Translations under genes and position numbers: made by a program | Origin: Rhizaria sp. SCN 62-66 | Taxonomy: Eukaryota > Rhizaria, unplaced | Assembly: GCA_001724265.1 (NCBI GenBank) | Contig: MEDY01000006.1 | Span: 62,001-126,000 of the forward strand | Direction of reading: 5' to 3' | Length of the DNA stretch: 64,000 nt | In this document: piece by piece, positions 23,954 through 34,700 of the stretch | Layout of the letters: each line of letters opens with the position of its first letter | Numbering within the stretch: the stretch's first letter is position 1 | The notes under the pieces: model-generated | What the model saw: only the letters and a program-made list of their open reading frames with translations | What the model was told of the DNA's origin: nothing | Databases searched by the model: none

Positions 23954-24637
23954 GTTGAAGTGCGAGTCCAGGAACAATGGCGCTTCTGTGCGCGTTTGTG
24001 AGACAGCGAATGAGTGAGACTAAAGCGGACGACACGGAGGTCAATTGCTTCGTTGAAGATACAGAATGACACCTACTCGTGTGTCTAAGCAAGGATGCCA
24101 CCAAACACTGGCAGAAACAGTCAAGTTAAATGTGTTGACGGGATTATGCACGGTTTGAATATGATTGAATGGGTGAGCGATAAGGATAATGATGTTCGGC
24201 GAGCAACAAATCAGACTGACTCAGTGACGATGAGGCCTAGCGGATTTTATCATGACAACAGCGACCAGTAGATGCACAATTTCGTATTCAAATAATTCGG
24301 ACTTAAAAGCACCATGCGCCCAAGCGGTGCATGTTTTGACGATCAATAAGACCACAAATTCATGAGCCGATTGACGATCGCCTGATTCTACCACAATCGA
24401 TTTTTGCGAACCAACTGGTTGACCGCAGTTGACCGCGGTCAGCGATGACGAGAGGTGCGCATCCGCAAACACCGCTTCAGGTGTGCTTTATTCAGCAATA
24501 AGACTCATCTTACTTCACAATGATTATACGCAAACATTTGTATATTTATCCGAATTCATCACGAACTCACGTCCTGTTTTGCTGTCATTGCCACGTGTAG
24601 AAAGGACATCTCGTTTCGCTACTTGGCGTGACTAACG
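23954..24637. promoter_or_regulatory. Divergent intergenic (bidirectional promoter) region
   Basis: The two flanking genes start outward from this stretch, so it must hold both promoters. It is AT-rich apart from a block at 24419-24444 with two copies of TTGACCGC, the second extended to the perfect palindrome GACCGCGGTC at 24431-24440. A TATA-like TATATTTAT lies near 24541. These are candidate control sites only. No coding sequence is visible. Confidence 0.45.
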
Positions 24638-27589
24638 ATGTCCTCTTCTAGCCCCCCTGTCGGCCCCCCGGGCGACAAGGGGTCCGCCACCGCGTCCGCG
24701 GCGGCGCCCGACTCCCCTTCCTTGGGGTCCCAGCCCGCGAAGCGGGCCCGCGGCGCGTCTGACGCCGCGACCGACGCCTCCGCGTCCTCAGCTTCGGCCT
24801 CAGCCTCTTCTTCGGCTGCCGACGCCAGCGCCGCAGACGCCGGCGCCTCCGCTGCCTCGGCCTCGGCTGCCGCTGCTGCGGACGACGCGGACGTGTGCCT
24901 TCCGACGCCCACGGCCGAGGAGCTCGCGGTCGCGGCGCGCGTGATGCAGTTCTACACCCGCAGCGACGCGGCCGTCAAGGAGCTCCAGGCGACGAGCACG
25001 CCCTCGGCGCGCTCGCTGCGCAAGAGCGCGATGGCATACATGCAGGCGTTCGAGGCGACGCAGGGCCAGCACTCGGCGGCCGTGGCGCAGCGCCGCGCGC
25101 AGCAGGTCGACGCCCAAATCCGTGAGTCGCGCAAGTCGTCCTTCAAGGCCATGGACAAGCAGCGCCTCGCGAAGGTGCAGCTGCGCGTGATGCGCCAGGA
25201 CGCGCTCAGCAAGCTCATCGAGCCGCAACCCATTGTGGACTTCGTCGCGGACGGGCTGCTCACCAACGCCGGCGAGGCCACCCCCACGCTCACCCACGCG
25301 CCCACCGACGAGCCCAACGCCAACGGTGACGCCAGCGCTGCCGCCACCAATGCTGACGGCAAGAGCAAGGGAACGGTGGTGTCTGACGTGGGCGAGCTGA
25401 CCGGGTGCAAGATCGAGTCGCGTTCTAAGACGCAGAAGAAGAAGATGGGCATGGAGTCTGCGGACGAGCAGACATCGGGCGTGGAGCCCATCCCGCCCGC
25501 GCATTCGATCGGCCAGACGGGCACCGGCTACCGCGCCAGCGAGTCCACCACGGTCCCCACCTTTTCCGCCACGCCGCAGCTCACGCACGCCGGCGCCGGT
25601 GCTGCTAGCGCTAAGAAGGACTCGGGCGCCACTGTCGGCGACGATGACGAAGAGTCTAGTGCGAGTGCGAGAGCGAGCGTGAATGTGAACACGAACAACG
25701 CGACCGCGAATGCGAAGAGCAACAACGGCCGGAACAAGCGCGACAAGGAGATCGAGCGCACGATGCCCGCAAGCATCGCGGCCGCGCTGGCTAATGCCAA
25801 CATTCGCAAGAACCTGCCCAAGGTGGACGATTTGCTCGAGGCCAAGTCGTACTTGGACGACGACGCGCTCAAGGGCGACGCCGACGAGGCCGACTTTACG
25901 TTGCTCAACAAGCCACAGGCGTGTTACGTGTGCAAGCGCAACTTCGTCTTCCTGCATAGCCACTACGACAAGCTGTGTCCGCCGTGCGCGCGCGTGAACT
26001 GGGCCAAACGCAACCAGGTCGCCGACCTGCGCGGCTACACCGCCGTGCTCACGGGCGCGCGCGTCAAGATTGGCTTCGAGTGCGGGCTCAAGCTGCTCCG
26101 CTGCGGCGCACGCGTCATCGCTACGTCGCGTTTTCCACACGACACGGCCAAGCGGTACGCCGAGCTGGAGGACTTCCCCGTGTGGAAGGACAACCTGCAC
26201 GTGCACGGACTCGACATGCGCGACCTCAAGGCCGTCATCGCCTTCACTGAGCTCGTCAAGACGCTCTACGGCCGCGTCGACATCATTGTCAACAACGCCG
26301 CGCAGACGGTGCGCCGCCCGCCTCTGTACTATCGGCACCTGCTCGAGGACGAACTCAAGCCGCGCGACACGCTGCCCGAGCACCTGCGCGACGTCGTCAA
26401 GGAGGACGCGCACTCGTTTTACGCCGGGTTCAAGATGGCCGCGCAGCGCCAGGCCGTCGCCGCCATCACGAACAGCAGCAACAGCAAGTCTAGCTCTGGC
26501 GCCAGTGCTAGTGCGGCGGGCGAGGCGATGACCGACGACAGCGCGTCCCCGTCGTCCGCCACTGTGGAGGACGTCACTGACCATGGTCACAGCCACTCCG
26601 CCGCGCGCGCCAGCGCCAGCGCCGTGCCCGCCGTGGACGCAGTCACCGAGGCCATCGCCGCCGCAGTCACGGGCACGAGTACCACGGGTACCACTGGTGC
26701 CGCGGGCGCCACGCCCGTGGTTGAGGAGGTGTCCGAGTTCGGCACGGCGGCCACGATCGACGCCAGCGTGCTCGAGTCCGTCACGGACGCCATGCTGAGC
26801 GACGGACAGACGCTGCCACCGCTGGCCATGGCCGCGCGCCGCGCCGCAGAGGCCGAGGTCGCGGCCACCGTCGCGAGCGCGGGCGCTAGTTCCGGTGCGG
26901 TGACCGTGAGCACCACGGGCTCCTCCTCGAGCGCGACCGCGAACCAGCAGCTGACGGAGTCGCTCAAGACGACGGACAACAAAGCCGCGCTGCTGTCGCA
27001 GCTGCGCGTGGTCGACGGACAGGACAGCGACGGCGCCGAAATGGCCAAGTTCTTCCCTGTCGGCATCGTCGACGTCACCGGACAGCAAGTCGATTTGCGC
27101 CCCGTCAACTCGTGGATCCTCACGATGTCGGCGGTGGAGCCCGGAGAGCTGGTGGAGACGTTCGCGGTCAACGCGCTGGCGCCGTTCATCATCAACTCGC
27201 GTCTGCTGCCGGTGATGCAGGAAGCCAACCCCTCGAAGCCGCGGTTCGTGATTAACGTGAGCGCAATGGAGGGCAAGTTCTACCGCCACAAGGGTCCGCA
27301 GCACCCACACACCAACATGGCCAAGGCGGCGCTGAACATGATGACGCGCACGTCGGCGCAGGAGTGTGTGCAGCACCAGATCTACATGAACAGCGTCGAC
27401 ACTGGATGGATCAACGACGAGAACCCGTACGAGATCGCCAAGAGGACGGCCGAGGCCACGCAGTTCCACACGCCGATCGACGAGACCGACGCCATGGCGC
27501 GCATTCTCGACCCCATCATCGACGCTGTCAACACTGGTAAGGCCGTGTGGGGCAAGTTCCTTAAGGACTTCCGGTCGACCGAGTGGTGA
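24638..27589 (+). CDS. Atypical short-chain dehydrogenase/reductase with N-terminal Cys-pair module
   Basis: Single-exon gene, 983 residues, ending in TGA. The first 425 residues are low-complexity (Ala/Ser/Asp). A probable zinc-binding module follows at about residues 427-455 (ACYVCKRNFVFLHSHYDKLC, then a second C-x2-C). The Rossmann domain starts near 470 with VLTGARVKIGFECGLKLLRC and RVIATSRFP, then VDIIVNNAAQTVRRPP near 550. After an insert of about 190 residues it resumes with WILTMSAVEPGELVETFAVN and NVSAMEGKFYRHKG near 870. This order of Cys-pair module and dehydrogenase, with the TGxRVKIG and NNAxQTVRRP signatures, is known from uncharacterised SDR proteins of bacteria, plants and protists; substrate unknown. 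The usual Tyr of YxxxK is Thr here (HPHTNMAK), and I believe this is typical of the family. The long insert lies between the cofactor and catalytic parts. Start is the first ATG after the AT-rich promoter. Confidence 0.88.
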   Translation: MSSSSPPVGPPGDKGSATASAAAPDSPSLGSQPAKRARGASDAATDASASSASASASSSAADASAADAGASAASASAAAAADDADVCLPTPTAEELAVAARVMQFYTRSDAAVKELQATSTPSARSLRKSAMAYMQAFEATQGQHSAAVAQRRAQQVDAQIRESRKSSFKAMDKQRLAKVQLRVMRQDALSKLIEPQPIVDFVADGLLTNAGEATPTLTHAPTDEPNANGDASAAATNADGKSKGTVVSDVGELTGCKIESRSKTQKKKMGMESADEQTSGVEPIPPAHSIGQTGTGYRASESTTVPTFSATPQLTHAGAGAASAKKDSGATVGDDDEESSASARASVNVNTNNATANAKSNNGRNKRDKEIERTMPASIAAALANANIRKNLPKVDDLLEAKSYLDDDALKGDADEADFTLLNKPQACYVCKRNFVFLHSHYDKLCPPCARVNWAKRNQVADLRGYTAVLTGARVKIGFECGLKLLRCGARVIATSRFPHDTAKRYAELEDFPVWKDNLHVHGLDMRDLKAVIAFTELVKTLYGRVDIIVNNAAQTVRRPPLYYRHLLEDELKPRDTLPEHLRDVVKEDAHSFYAGFKMAAQRQAVAAITNSSNSKSSSGASASAAGEAMTDDSASPSSATVEDVTDHGHSHSAARASASAVPAVDAVTEAIAAAVTGTSTTGTTGAAGATPVVEEVSEFGTAATIDASVLESVTDAMLSDGQTLPPLAMAARRAAEAEVAATVASAGASSGAVTVSTTGSSSSATANQQLTESLKTTDNKAALLSQLRVVDGQDSDGAEMAKFFPVGIVDVTGQQVDLRPVNSWILTMSAVEPGELVETFAVNALAPFIINSRLLPVMQEANPSKPRFVINVSAMEGKFYRHKGPQHPHTNMAKAALNMMTRTSAQECVQHQIYMNSVDTGWINDENPYEIAKRTAEATQFHTPIDETDAMARILDPIIDAVNTGKAVWGKFLKDFRSTEW

Positions 27590-28062
27590 GCAAGCGGTGT
27601 GACAAGCGGTCATGTACAAGCTGTTGAGGTTTGGCGAGATACGAAAGGAGGCCCGCCTGATAGCGCAATATTTACAGTATAATACACTACAACTTTCAAA
27701 ATAACAGCGATCAAAAATGTTGTATCTCTGGTTCACTTGGTATTGGTTGTGTGCTGTTGTTTGATAAGTCGTATTTGATGGACAACCCCCATATCTGTGG
27801 CGCCCGATGGCTCGTGAAGGTCTCAATCCTTCGCATCATTAAGCGACGCAATGTTCCGTTATCACGATATATAATAGCGTGCGCGTGAATTGAACTTGAC
27901 TTTTCTTTTTGCTAATTGTACTCGCATTTTTGTAAATTGCTCACAGGTAGCGTATTTGTTGCACTTCGAAATCAACAACCCGATAGCCGTTGGCAGACAA
28001 GATTTTTCTCACAACACAAGCGCTGTGTCGCGCGCACTCGCTACAGTACACCCACGCGTCTC
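27590..28062. other. Intergenic spacer with TATA-like element
   Basis: AT-rich gap between two genes on the same strand. TATATAATAG sits at 27868-27877, about 190 bases before the next ATG. A sequence like a 3' splice site (ttgctcacag, ending near 27947) suggests a possible 5' UTR intron. There is no other recognisable feature. Confidence 0.4.
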
Positions 28063-31014
28063 ATGGACGACGGGTCGCCGCTTCCTCCTAACTCAGGCGG
28101 TGGTGGTCATGCTCCTGCGGCCCCCTTCCCCTGGTCCCAGCCCATGCAGACTTCCCTCCACGCAGCGACAGTCAACCAATCTTTCCAACCCACCGCTGCC
28201 GCCGCCGCTGCCGCACCTGCACCCCCCGCGCAATCGTTCCTGTCCTCGCCTCCCCGTCCATCGGCATCGGTTTCGCTTACTGGCAGCTCCCCGGCGCGCG
28301 CGAACTCGCTCTCTCGCCGCTCTGGGCTGCGGAGCCGGCCTCCTGCGACGACGCCGATCGACCCAACGCCATTCAAGTACAACACCGCTGTGGAAGCCCA
28401 AACTAATCACGTCGGCAACACTGGCACGAGCGACCCGAACCACGTGCACTACGCTGGGTTCGGCCCGCAACAGCAGCAGCAAATGCCGTCATACTCAAAC
28501 GCAGCTGAATCGAACGCCAGTCATATCTTGAGCTCAGGATTTGGCTTCGCTGCCGCTACCAACGCATCCAGAACGTCTACTACTGCGGCTCACGGCAGCC
28601 CTGGCCCCGGCCCACGGCGGTCACATGCTTCTGGAGGCGGTGCTGGGCCCGGTGCGCGCGCGTATCAAACGAGCGCGATGTTGGCGCTGGCGCGGTCAGG
28701 CGTGCTAGCGAAGACATACTCAACTATCGCCGCGACCACCGCCGCCGCGGCCGCCACTGCAGCCGCCAACAGTGCGTCGGCGAGCTCTGGCATGGGTGTC
28801 ACAGGTTCTGCGGTTTCAGGTTCCAGCAATGCTGGCGAGCGGCGGCAGGCGTACCGACGCAGCCGAAGCCGCAGCCGCAGTCGCACGGACGGCCGCGGGT
28901 TCCGTCGCGGCCACCGTGACCGCGACCGTGGCCATGGCTGTGACGACGATGACGATGACGATGATGGCTGCAGTGCGACCGAGGTTGAGTGCAGTGACGG
29001 CGAGTATGAGCAGAGTGACCGTGTGCGGCGCAGTACGCCCTCACAAAACCCCGTAACTGAGGCTAATGTGAGTGTCTGTGCGAGCGAGCAGATGATGTAT
29101 CAGCAGCACATGCTCCAGCGTCACCGCCCAAGTCCGGCACATCCTCACTTTCCCTTACAGCAGCAGCAGCCCCAACAACAGCAGCAATACGGGCTGCAAC
29201 AGCAGCAAACTGCCGCTGGTGGCTTTATCTGCAGTGCAAGTCAGGGCGGCGGTGAGAGCAGTCGTGTCAACCGGACCAGTAGCAACGTCTCTGTGAGCCT
29301 TGAGTTCCCCACTGTTGGCGGGGCTGGGGCTGGTATGGGCGACGAAGATGGCAATGTCACGAGTCGTGCTAATGCAACAGCGGGCTCCTCCAGGCAGCAA
29401 CAGCAACATCATCCGTCTCAGTACCATCAGCAGCAGCAGCAGCAGTTTAGTGCGAGTCAAGGAAGCTACGGTGACTATCAGAGGCAAGCGTCTCTAGGCC
29501 TGCGTCTGCAAGCGAACGCCTCTGATCCAGTGGCTTTACAACAGCATCATCTCGACGCCACGAATCGGCAACAACAACACGTCAGTACGCTGCCTGATAT
29601 AAGTGTCGAGCCTTCGTCCGCTGACAAGTTCTGGGTTGGCCTTGCCGCGCTTGCCAAGACTCTCGTGTCTCTGCCGCCGCCCGGTGGCCACGGCGCTCTT
29701 GCGGCGCAACAGCGCGGCCAGAGCCAGAGCCAGAGTCAAAGTCAGGCTCGAAGTCAGGGGCAGAGCCGGGAAGCGAGCCAGAGTCCCAGTCCAAGCGCGG
29801 GGCTACTGATGGTCTCCTCTATTCAGGGTAATAATGTGTTCGCGAACAACAGCACGAGCAGTGTCTTCGTGAACAATGCGAGCAATCCCTTTGTTTTCAC
29901 GAACGCAGCCAACTCTACCACAGTGAACAACGGCGGTGGAGCGACCGTGGACGAGGGACCGTGGGCCGGCGCTGCCAACGCGTGGATGACGTCGTCGTCC
30001 CCAATCACGTCGACGCTCGCCGACCTGCATCTCTCGCACACGCTCAACAGCACCAACAACACTCCTGCCATGGGTAGCAGCAACAGCAGCGCTGCGAGTG
30101 TCCCGGCCAGTCTGTTTGCGCGGCTGCCGGTGCCCACGGTCATTCTGTTGCAGCCATCGCTGTTAACGCTGGCCCACGCGCTACGGTGGCGGCTGATGCC
30201 CCTGGACCACACACGCCACCACTCGTGCCTGCTCTATAACCCCAACAACCCCAACGGCAACCCTACCACGAACTCTGGCTTTGCGATGACTAGCAGCGGC
30301 GTGAGTGTCGGTGACGCTACAGCAGGTGGGTGCCCGCCGGTCTCGTGGCTCACGCGTACCGCGGGCTACCCCGTGTGTGCCGCGGCGGCCGGTCTGGTCG
30401 CAGGCGTGCCATCTCTTATCCTCGCGCTGTGTCCCACTACTATGAAGAAGGCGGGGATTGCGCTGTCCGAGGTGATCCTCGCCGTTGACGGCGCTGCGAC
30501 GGTTAATATTGCTGCCGCGCAAGGTGGCGGGGCGATAGATACGGCTATGGGAGCAGCGAGAGTGTCCAAAGGCCTGGTCGCGCAATCTAAGTGCGTCTCG
30601 TCTAAGGGACAGCTGCGCGTGTGGGGGGTTATCCACGGTCCCGGCGTCAGCGTCAACGAGATCGCGGAAGCCAAGCGCGCGCACGCGATGACGGTGCCGC
30701 CCGCACAGGCGCTCGTTGCGGCCGCGGTCGAGGAGGCCAATCAGCAGCAGGCGCCTGTGACGACTGTGGCTGCTGCCGCGGGCGGCGGCGGCGGCGGCGG
30801 TGTGACCGTGAGCACGACTGTGGGCGCGGTCGCGACTGCGGTGACGGCGCCGACGCTGAGCCAGTTCTTTGTGATGATGCGCGCGGTCGAGTCTGTGCCT
30901 GGCGCTGGCGGCGCGTCGGCTGCTAGTGGTGGGTCGGTGGGGATGACGATGGTCAAGGTGACTGGCAAAATGGGAGGGAGCTGGATTGGCCCTGTTGTTG
31001 GTCGCGTGCCTTAA
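28063..31014 (+). CDS. Unknown low-complexity protein with ordered C-terminal region
   Basis: Single-exon gene of 983 residues ending in TAA. I do not recognise it. The first 680 residues or so are Pro/Ala/Ser/Gln/Asn-rich. They include an Arg/Ser stretch (RRSRSRSRSRTDGRGFRRG, residues about 275-300), an Asp run, and several Gln runs. From about residue 690 the sequence becomes ordered: LFARLPVPTVILLQPSLLTL, ALRWRLMPLDHTRHHSCLLY, SWLTRTAGYPVCAAAAGLVA and LRVWGVIHGPGVSVNEIAEA. This half has alternating hydrophobic strands and helices and may be a folded domain of about 250 residues interrupted by Gly/Thr inserts. The N-terminal part would suit an RNA-associated or condensate-forming protein, but that is inference from composition only. 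The start at 28063 (MDDGSPLPP) is the first true ATG of the frame; the upstream in-frame sequence is AT-rich. Confidence 0.75.
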   Translation: MDDGSPLPPNSGGGGHAPAAPFPWSQPMQTSLHAATVNQSFQPTAAAAAAAPAPPAQSFLSSPPRPSASVSLTGSSPARANSLSRRSGLRSRPPATTPIDPTPFKYNTAVEAQTNHVGNTGTSDPNHVHYAGFGPQQQQQMPSYSNAAESNASHILSSGFGFAAATNASRTSTTAAHGSPGPGPRRSHASGGGAGPGARAYQTSAMLALARSGVLAKTYSTIAATTAAAAATAAANSASASSGMGVTGSAVSGSSNAGERRQAYRRSRSRSRSRTDGRGFRRGHRDRDRGHGCDDDDDDDDGCSATEVECSDGEYEQSDRVRRSTPSQNPVTEANVSVCASEQMMYQQHMLQRHRPSPAHPHFPLQQQQPQQQQQYGLQQQQTAAGGFICSASQGGGESSRVNRTSSNVSVSLEFPTVGGAGAGMGDEDGNVTSRANATAGSSRQQQQHHPSQYHQQQQQQFSASQGSYGDYQRQASLGLRLQANASDPVALQQHHLDATNRQQQHVSTLPDISVEPSSADKFWVGLAALAKTLVSLPPPGGHGALAAQQRGQSQSQSQSQARSQGQSREASQSPSPSAGLLMVSSIQGNNVFANNSTSSVFVNNASNPFVFTNAANSTTVNNGGGATVDEGPWAGAANAWMTSSSPITSTLADLHLSHTLNSTNNTPAMGSSNSSAASVPASLFARLPVPTVILLQPSLLTLAHALRWRLMPLDHTRHHSCLLYNPNNPNGNPTTNSGFAMTSSGVSVGDATAGGCPPVSWLTRTAGYPVCAAAAGLVAGVPSLILALCPTTMKKAGIALSEVILAVDGAATVNIAAAQGGGAIDTAMGAARVSKGLVAQSKCVSSKGQLRVWGVIHGPGVSVNEIAEAKRAHAMTVPPAQALVAAAVEEANQQQAPVTTVAAAAGGGGGGGVTVSTTVGAVATAVTAPTLSQFFVMMRAVESVPGAGGASAASGGSVGMTMVKVTGKMGGSWIGPVVGRVP

Positions 31015-31185
31015 TGCCAAGATATTGTTGGCAATATGTCCGAATTACGAAGTTGCTCTTGTATCTTTATCTAAATCAATGTTATATATGGACAGTGTGA
31101 TGTGACTGTGATGTGAGCTTAAAGTGGGTAACTTCGTGGAAATTATCACGATACCACTTGGATATCTAGAACCTATACAAGTTTA

Positions 31186-31191
31186 AATAAA
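31186..31191 (+). terminator. Candidate polyadenylation signal
   Basis: AATAAA about 170 bases after the TAA of the 28063-31014 gene, on the coding strand. Only a motif match. Confidence 0.3.
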
Positions 31192-31312
31192 CTCTGTAGT
31201 ATTTCAAGCACGTTTATGTCTATTACTTTGTCATCATATCCATACATGCAAGTTTCAAGTCAGTGCATGTTGTTTTAGGTTTTTTCGAGTCGGTGCAGAC
31301 CGAGTCCAATAG

Positions 31313-31363
31313 GCTTGACTGGCTCCAGGCTGGCGGCTTGATTTCGAACGGCCACAGTCAAGC
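31313..31363. repeat. Inverted repeat, 9-base arms
   Basis: GCTTGACTG at 31313-31321 and its exact reverse complement CAGTCAAGC at 31355-31363 flank a 33-base GC-richer core inside an AT-rich spacer. A second imperfect inverted repeat (8-base arms with one mismatch, 4-base loop) lies just before it at 31287-31306. Together they could fold as two hairpins. The strand and function are unknown. Confidence 0.4.
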
Positions 31364-31711
31364 AACGGGAAAGTGACAGTTTGAGGTCATAGAAGGTCAC
31401 GGATAACTGTACTTCAATTATTATTCAAATATAGTATTTTAAATGTCATGAATAATTCGGGTGTTCATCAACAGCTCTTCAGACGGAAGCTGGAGTTCAA
31501 AAGTATTTGCTTTGTTTGTTAAACGGGCGGTTATCGCAGATGACCTGCACATCTCCATAAGCTGTAACTCAGCCACCCTTAATCAACTCATGACAATTCC
31601 TAATCAAAATATCGCGTATATCCCTACATTTTCCTGCCTGCAGCCTTGTTTTAGACTTCCACTCTCGTATATAGATTCAGTATCAGGGCATTGATCCCTC
31701 TCGACTCCCCT

Positions 31712-34700
31712 ATGTCACACACACCGGCCGCATCTGGCTACGTGCCGTACCCCAAGGCGGCCTCGGCTGCCTCCAAGAAGGCTATGACCACGTCTCAGTC
31801 TTCGGCCGCCGTTGCGTCTATTGCCGCGCGCCCCCCTTCGGGCGCTATCGGCGCTCTTCCTGCGGCGGCCTCCGCTGCCGCATTCCCTTTCGAGCTCAGC
31901 TCCTCAGTCGTGTCTTTCCAAGACTACGCCCCTGAGACGACCTACACGAAGGCCTTCACGGTGCGGAACACGTCTCCATACTCGCAGAACCTGCTTGTGT
32001 TTACCCCGGCATCCACTTCCTTCTCAGTCTTCATCCACCCCTCAGACGCAGCGCCAGCCCCCACCAGCCCTCGCACGGTGGCCTCTCTCGCCAGTGCAAG
32101 CGCAAGCAGCGCCAGCAGCGCCAGCGCCGTCTCTGGTGCCGAGCTGCTCCCTGCGTCAAAACTGGGCCGCGCGGTCACGCTTGCTCCCGGCATTGCGGTG
32201 CGCCTGTCTGTGAAGCTGCATGTCATCCCTTCCCCCGCCGCCGCCGCTGCCGCTGCCGTTGCGTCTGGCAGCTCCAAGAGCAAGGGCGGCAAGTCCGCCG
32301 CTGGCGCGGGCACAGGCGCCGGCTCTGCGTTGTCATCCGCGCTCTCCGTGCTGAGCACGCTGGACACGCCCCCGCTGCCCACGCTCGCTTCCTCGTTCCT
32401 GCTCGCCGTCACCGGCGGCATCTCGGGCGCCTCCGACGCCGCCATCCGTGACTCCGTCTCCGCCGCCGCGGCCGCGCTCGCCACGCACGCGTTGACCCCC
32501 GCCGCGCTCGCTGCGGCCGGCGGGCCCGTGCGCGCGGTGTCGCTGCGCGCGGTGCCGCCCGCGTCGCACATCGTCTTCACCCCCGGACCCGGTCTCACGC
32601 TGCCGCAGCTCAACTCCAACTCTAGTGGCTCGAGCGGTGTCGACGCCGAGGCCGGCGCGCTGCTGCCGCAGGGCGCGGTGTGCGACCTGGGCGCCGTGCT
32701 GGCCCGGCACAAGGGGCTCCTGCGCGTGAACCTCGCGAACCTGGGCGCGCGCCCCGGCCGCTGGGAGCTCGTCGCAGAGCCGCTGCCGCCCACCACCGCG
32801 TCCCGCTCCGTCGCCAGCAGTGCTGCGAATACCGCGAGCAGTGACGTCTCCCGGTTCGTTTCGTTCTCACCCGCGGGCGGTGTGCTGGCTTCGGCCACCG
32901 GCGCCGTGCCCGCCGCCGTCGCCGCGTCCGGTGCCGACGTCATGATGCCCTCCGAGACGAGCGTGACCATCACCTTCTCGCCGCCGGCCGACCTCCCGCC
33001 CGGGCCTTGCCGCGCGCTGCTGCGCCTGATCCAGACGGACGACGAGACCGAGGTTGGGGGCGGGCCCCTCGCGAGTTCGTCGCTCGCGGAGCGCCAGCGC
33101 AGGCTCCGTGCTGAGGCCGCGTCAGACCCGTCCGTCGCCGCCGTCGCCGCTGCCGCTCCGGCAGACACGCTCGTCGCGCTCACGGCGTCGTTCGTGTCGC
33201 AGGCGCTGCAGCTGTACCGGCCGCCCGCCGCGGCCGCCGGCAAGGCGCTGCTGAACAAGACGGGCGCGCACAGCATGGGCTCGACCGGCGCCGCTGCTGG
33301 TAAGGCCAGCGGTGAGAATGCCCCACTGGGCGCGCTGCTGTCTGAGCTTGACTTCGGCGCCGTGATCTTCGGCGAGCAGAAGACGGTGACGACGCTGCTG
33401 CACAATCCTACGGCCGTGGCCGCCAACTTCACCATCCAGGTCGACCACGTGTCGGTGCAGGAGCAGGAGGACGCCGTGCCCGCGGACGAGAGCGCCACCA
33501 CGGCGCTCACACTCAAGACGAAGAACGGCGGCAAGACCTCTCAGTCGAACGCGAGTACCGGCAGTGACAGTGCCAAGTCTAAGGCTGGCGGTCTGTCGCA
33601 GCTCGTTGTCGTCCCGTTCGGTGGTTCTATCCCGCCGTTTTCCTCCCGCGAGGTCACCTTTACGTTCGCGCCCACGGCCCCCGCGTCTCTCCGCAACAGC
33701 GGCAACACCGCGAACAACGCGCTGACGCACATCAGCGCGAACGCCGTGACCGCGCTGGGCGCCGACCTGCACCGGTCCGGCCCCACGGCCGTCTCCACCG
33801 AGGTCTCGGCGACGGCCGTGGTGTCGAGCATCGACGCCTCGGCCAAACTGCGCCTGCCGCTGCGCGCGACGGGCATCGAGCCTGCGCTGTCGCTGGTCCC
33901 GGCCCGCTTCGACTTCGGCGTCTGCCCCGTGCTGGAGCGCCGCGACGTCGCCGCCACGCTGACGAACCCGTCGCCGCACCGCGCACTGGCTTTTTCCTTC
34001 AGCTCCGCGGCGCACTTCGCGGTGCACCCGCGCGAGGGCGTGCTGCAGCCGCGTCAGTCCGTCGGCGTCACGCTGTCGTACACACCGCACAACCTGGGCG
34101 CGCACGCGGGCGAGCTCCCGCTCACCGTCGCCGGCGGGGCGCGCGTGATCCATGTGCCGTTGACCGGCCGCGCCGACGGCTACTCCGCCGCGGAGACCGC
34201 CGCGGCCATCTCCGGCAGCGCGGCCGGCGCCAATGACCGCGCGCAGTCGCCGACCCGCTCGCCGTCTAAGTCGCGCACGCTCGCCGCGGCGGCGCTGTCG
34301 GCGACCACCAATGGCAACTTCGGTGACTTCTCGATGCTGACCACGCGCGCGCCGACGTCCCCCGAGAAAGCCTTCACGGGCACGATCCCGCGGCGGCCCG
34401 TGCCGACCGGCGCCGGCAAGCCCGCCGACGCGGCCCCCGGCCCAGCCGCCGCGGCGCCGCTGGTGCCCGGGCACTTCGCCGAGGCGCCGCGCGGGGAGCC
34501 TATCTCGCGGTCCGCCGCCGCGCTCAAGAAGGAGATGGCGCGCGCGATGAAGCAGATGCGCAAGGCCGACTCCTGGGTCGCCAACGACAACGACGCTGTC
34601 GAGCGGCGTGGTGCCAACGGCTTCAGCAGCGGCGAGGAAGACAATGGCGTACCCGTCGACCGCAGCAGCATCGGCGGCATGTCCGACGACGATGACGACG

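Larger units (their letters stand above)
31015..31711. other. Intergenic spacer upstream of CFAP47-like gene
   Basis: AT-rich gap of about 700 bases. It contains AATAAA at 31186-31191, a candidate 3'-end signal of the upstream gene. It also contains two inverted repeats (31287-31306 and 31313-31363, listed separately) and TATATAG at 31668-31674, about 40 bases before the CFAP47-like ATG. No protein-like ORF is seen. Confidence 0.45.

Noticed and set aside
24800-27826. 1,008-codon minus-strand open frame opposite the SDR gene
   Set aside because: Same antisense effect of codon bias; the plus strand carries recognisable SDR motifs.
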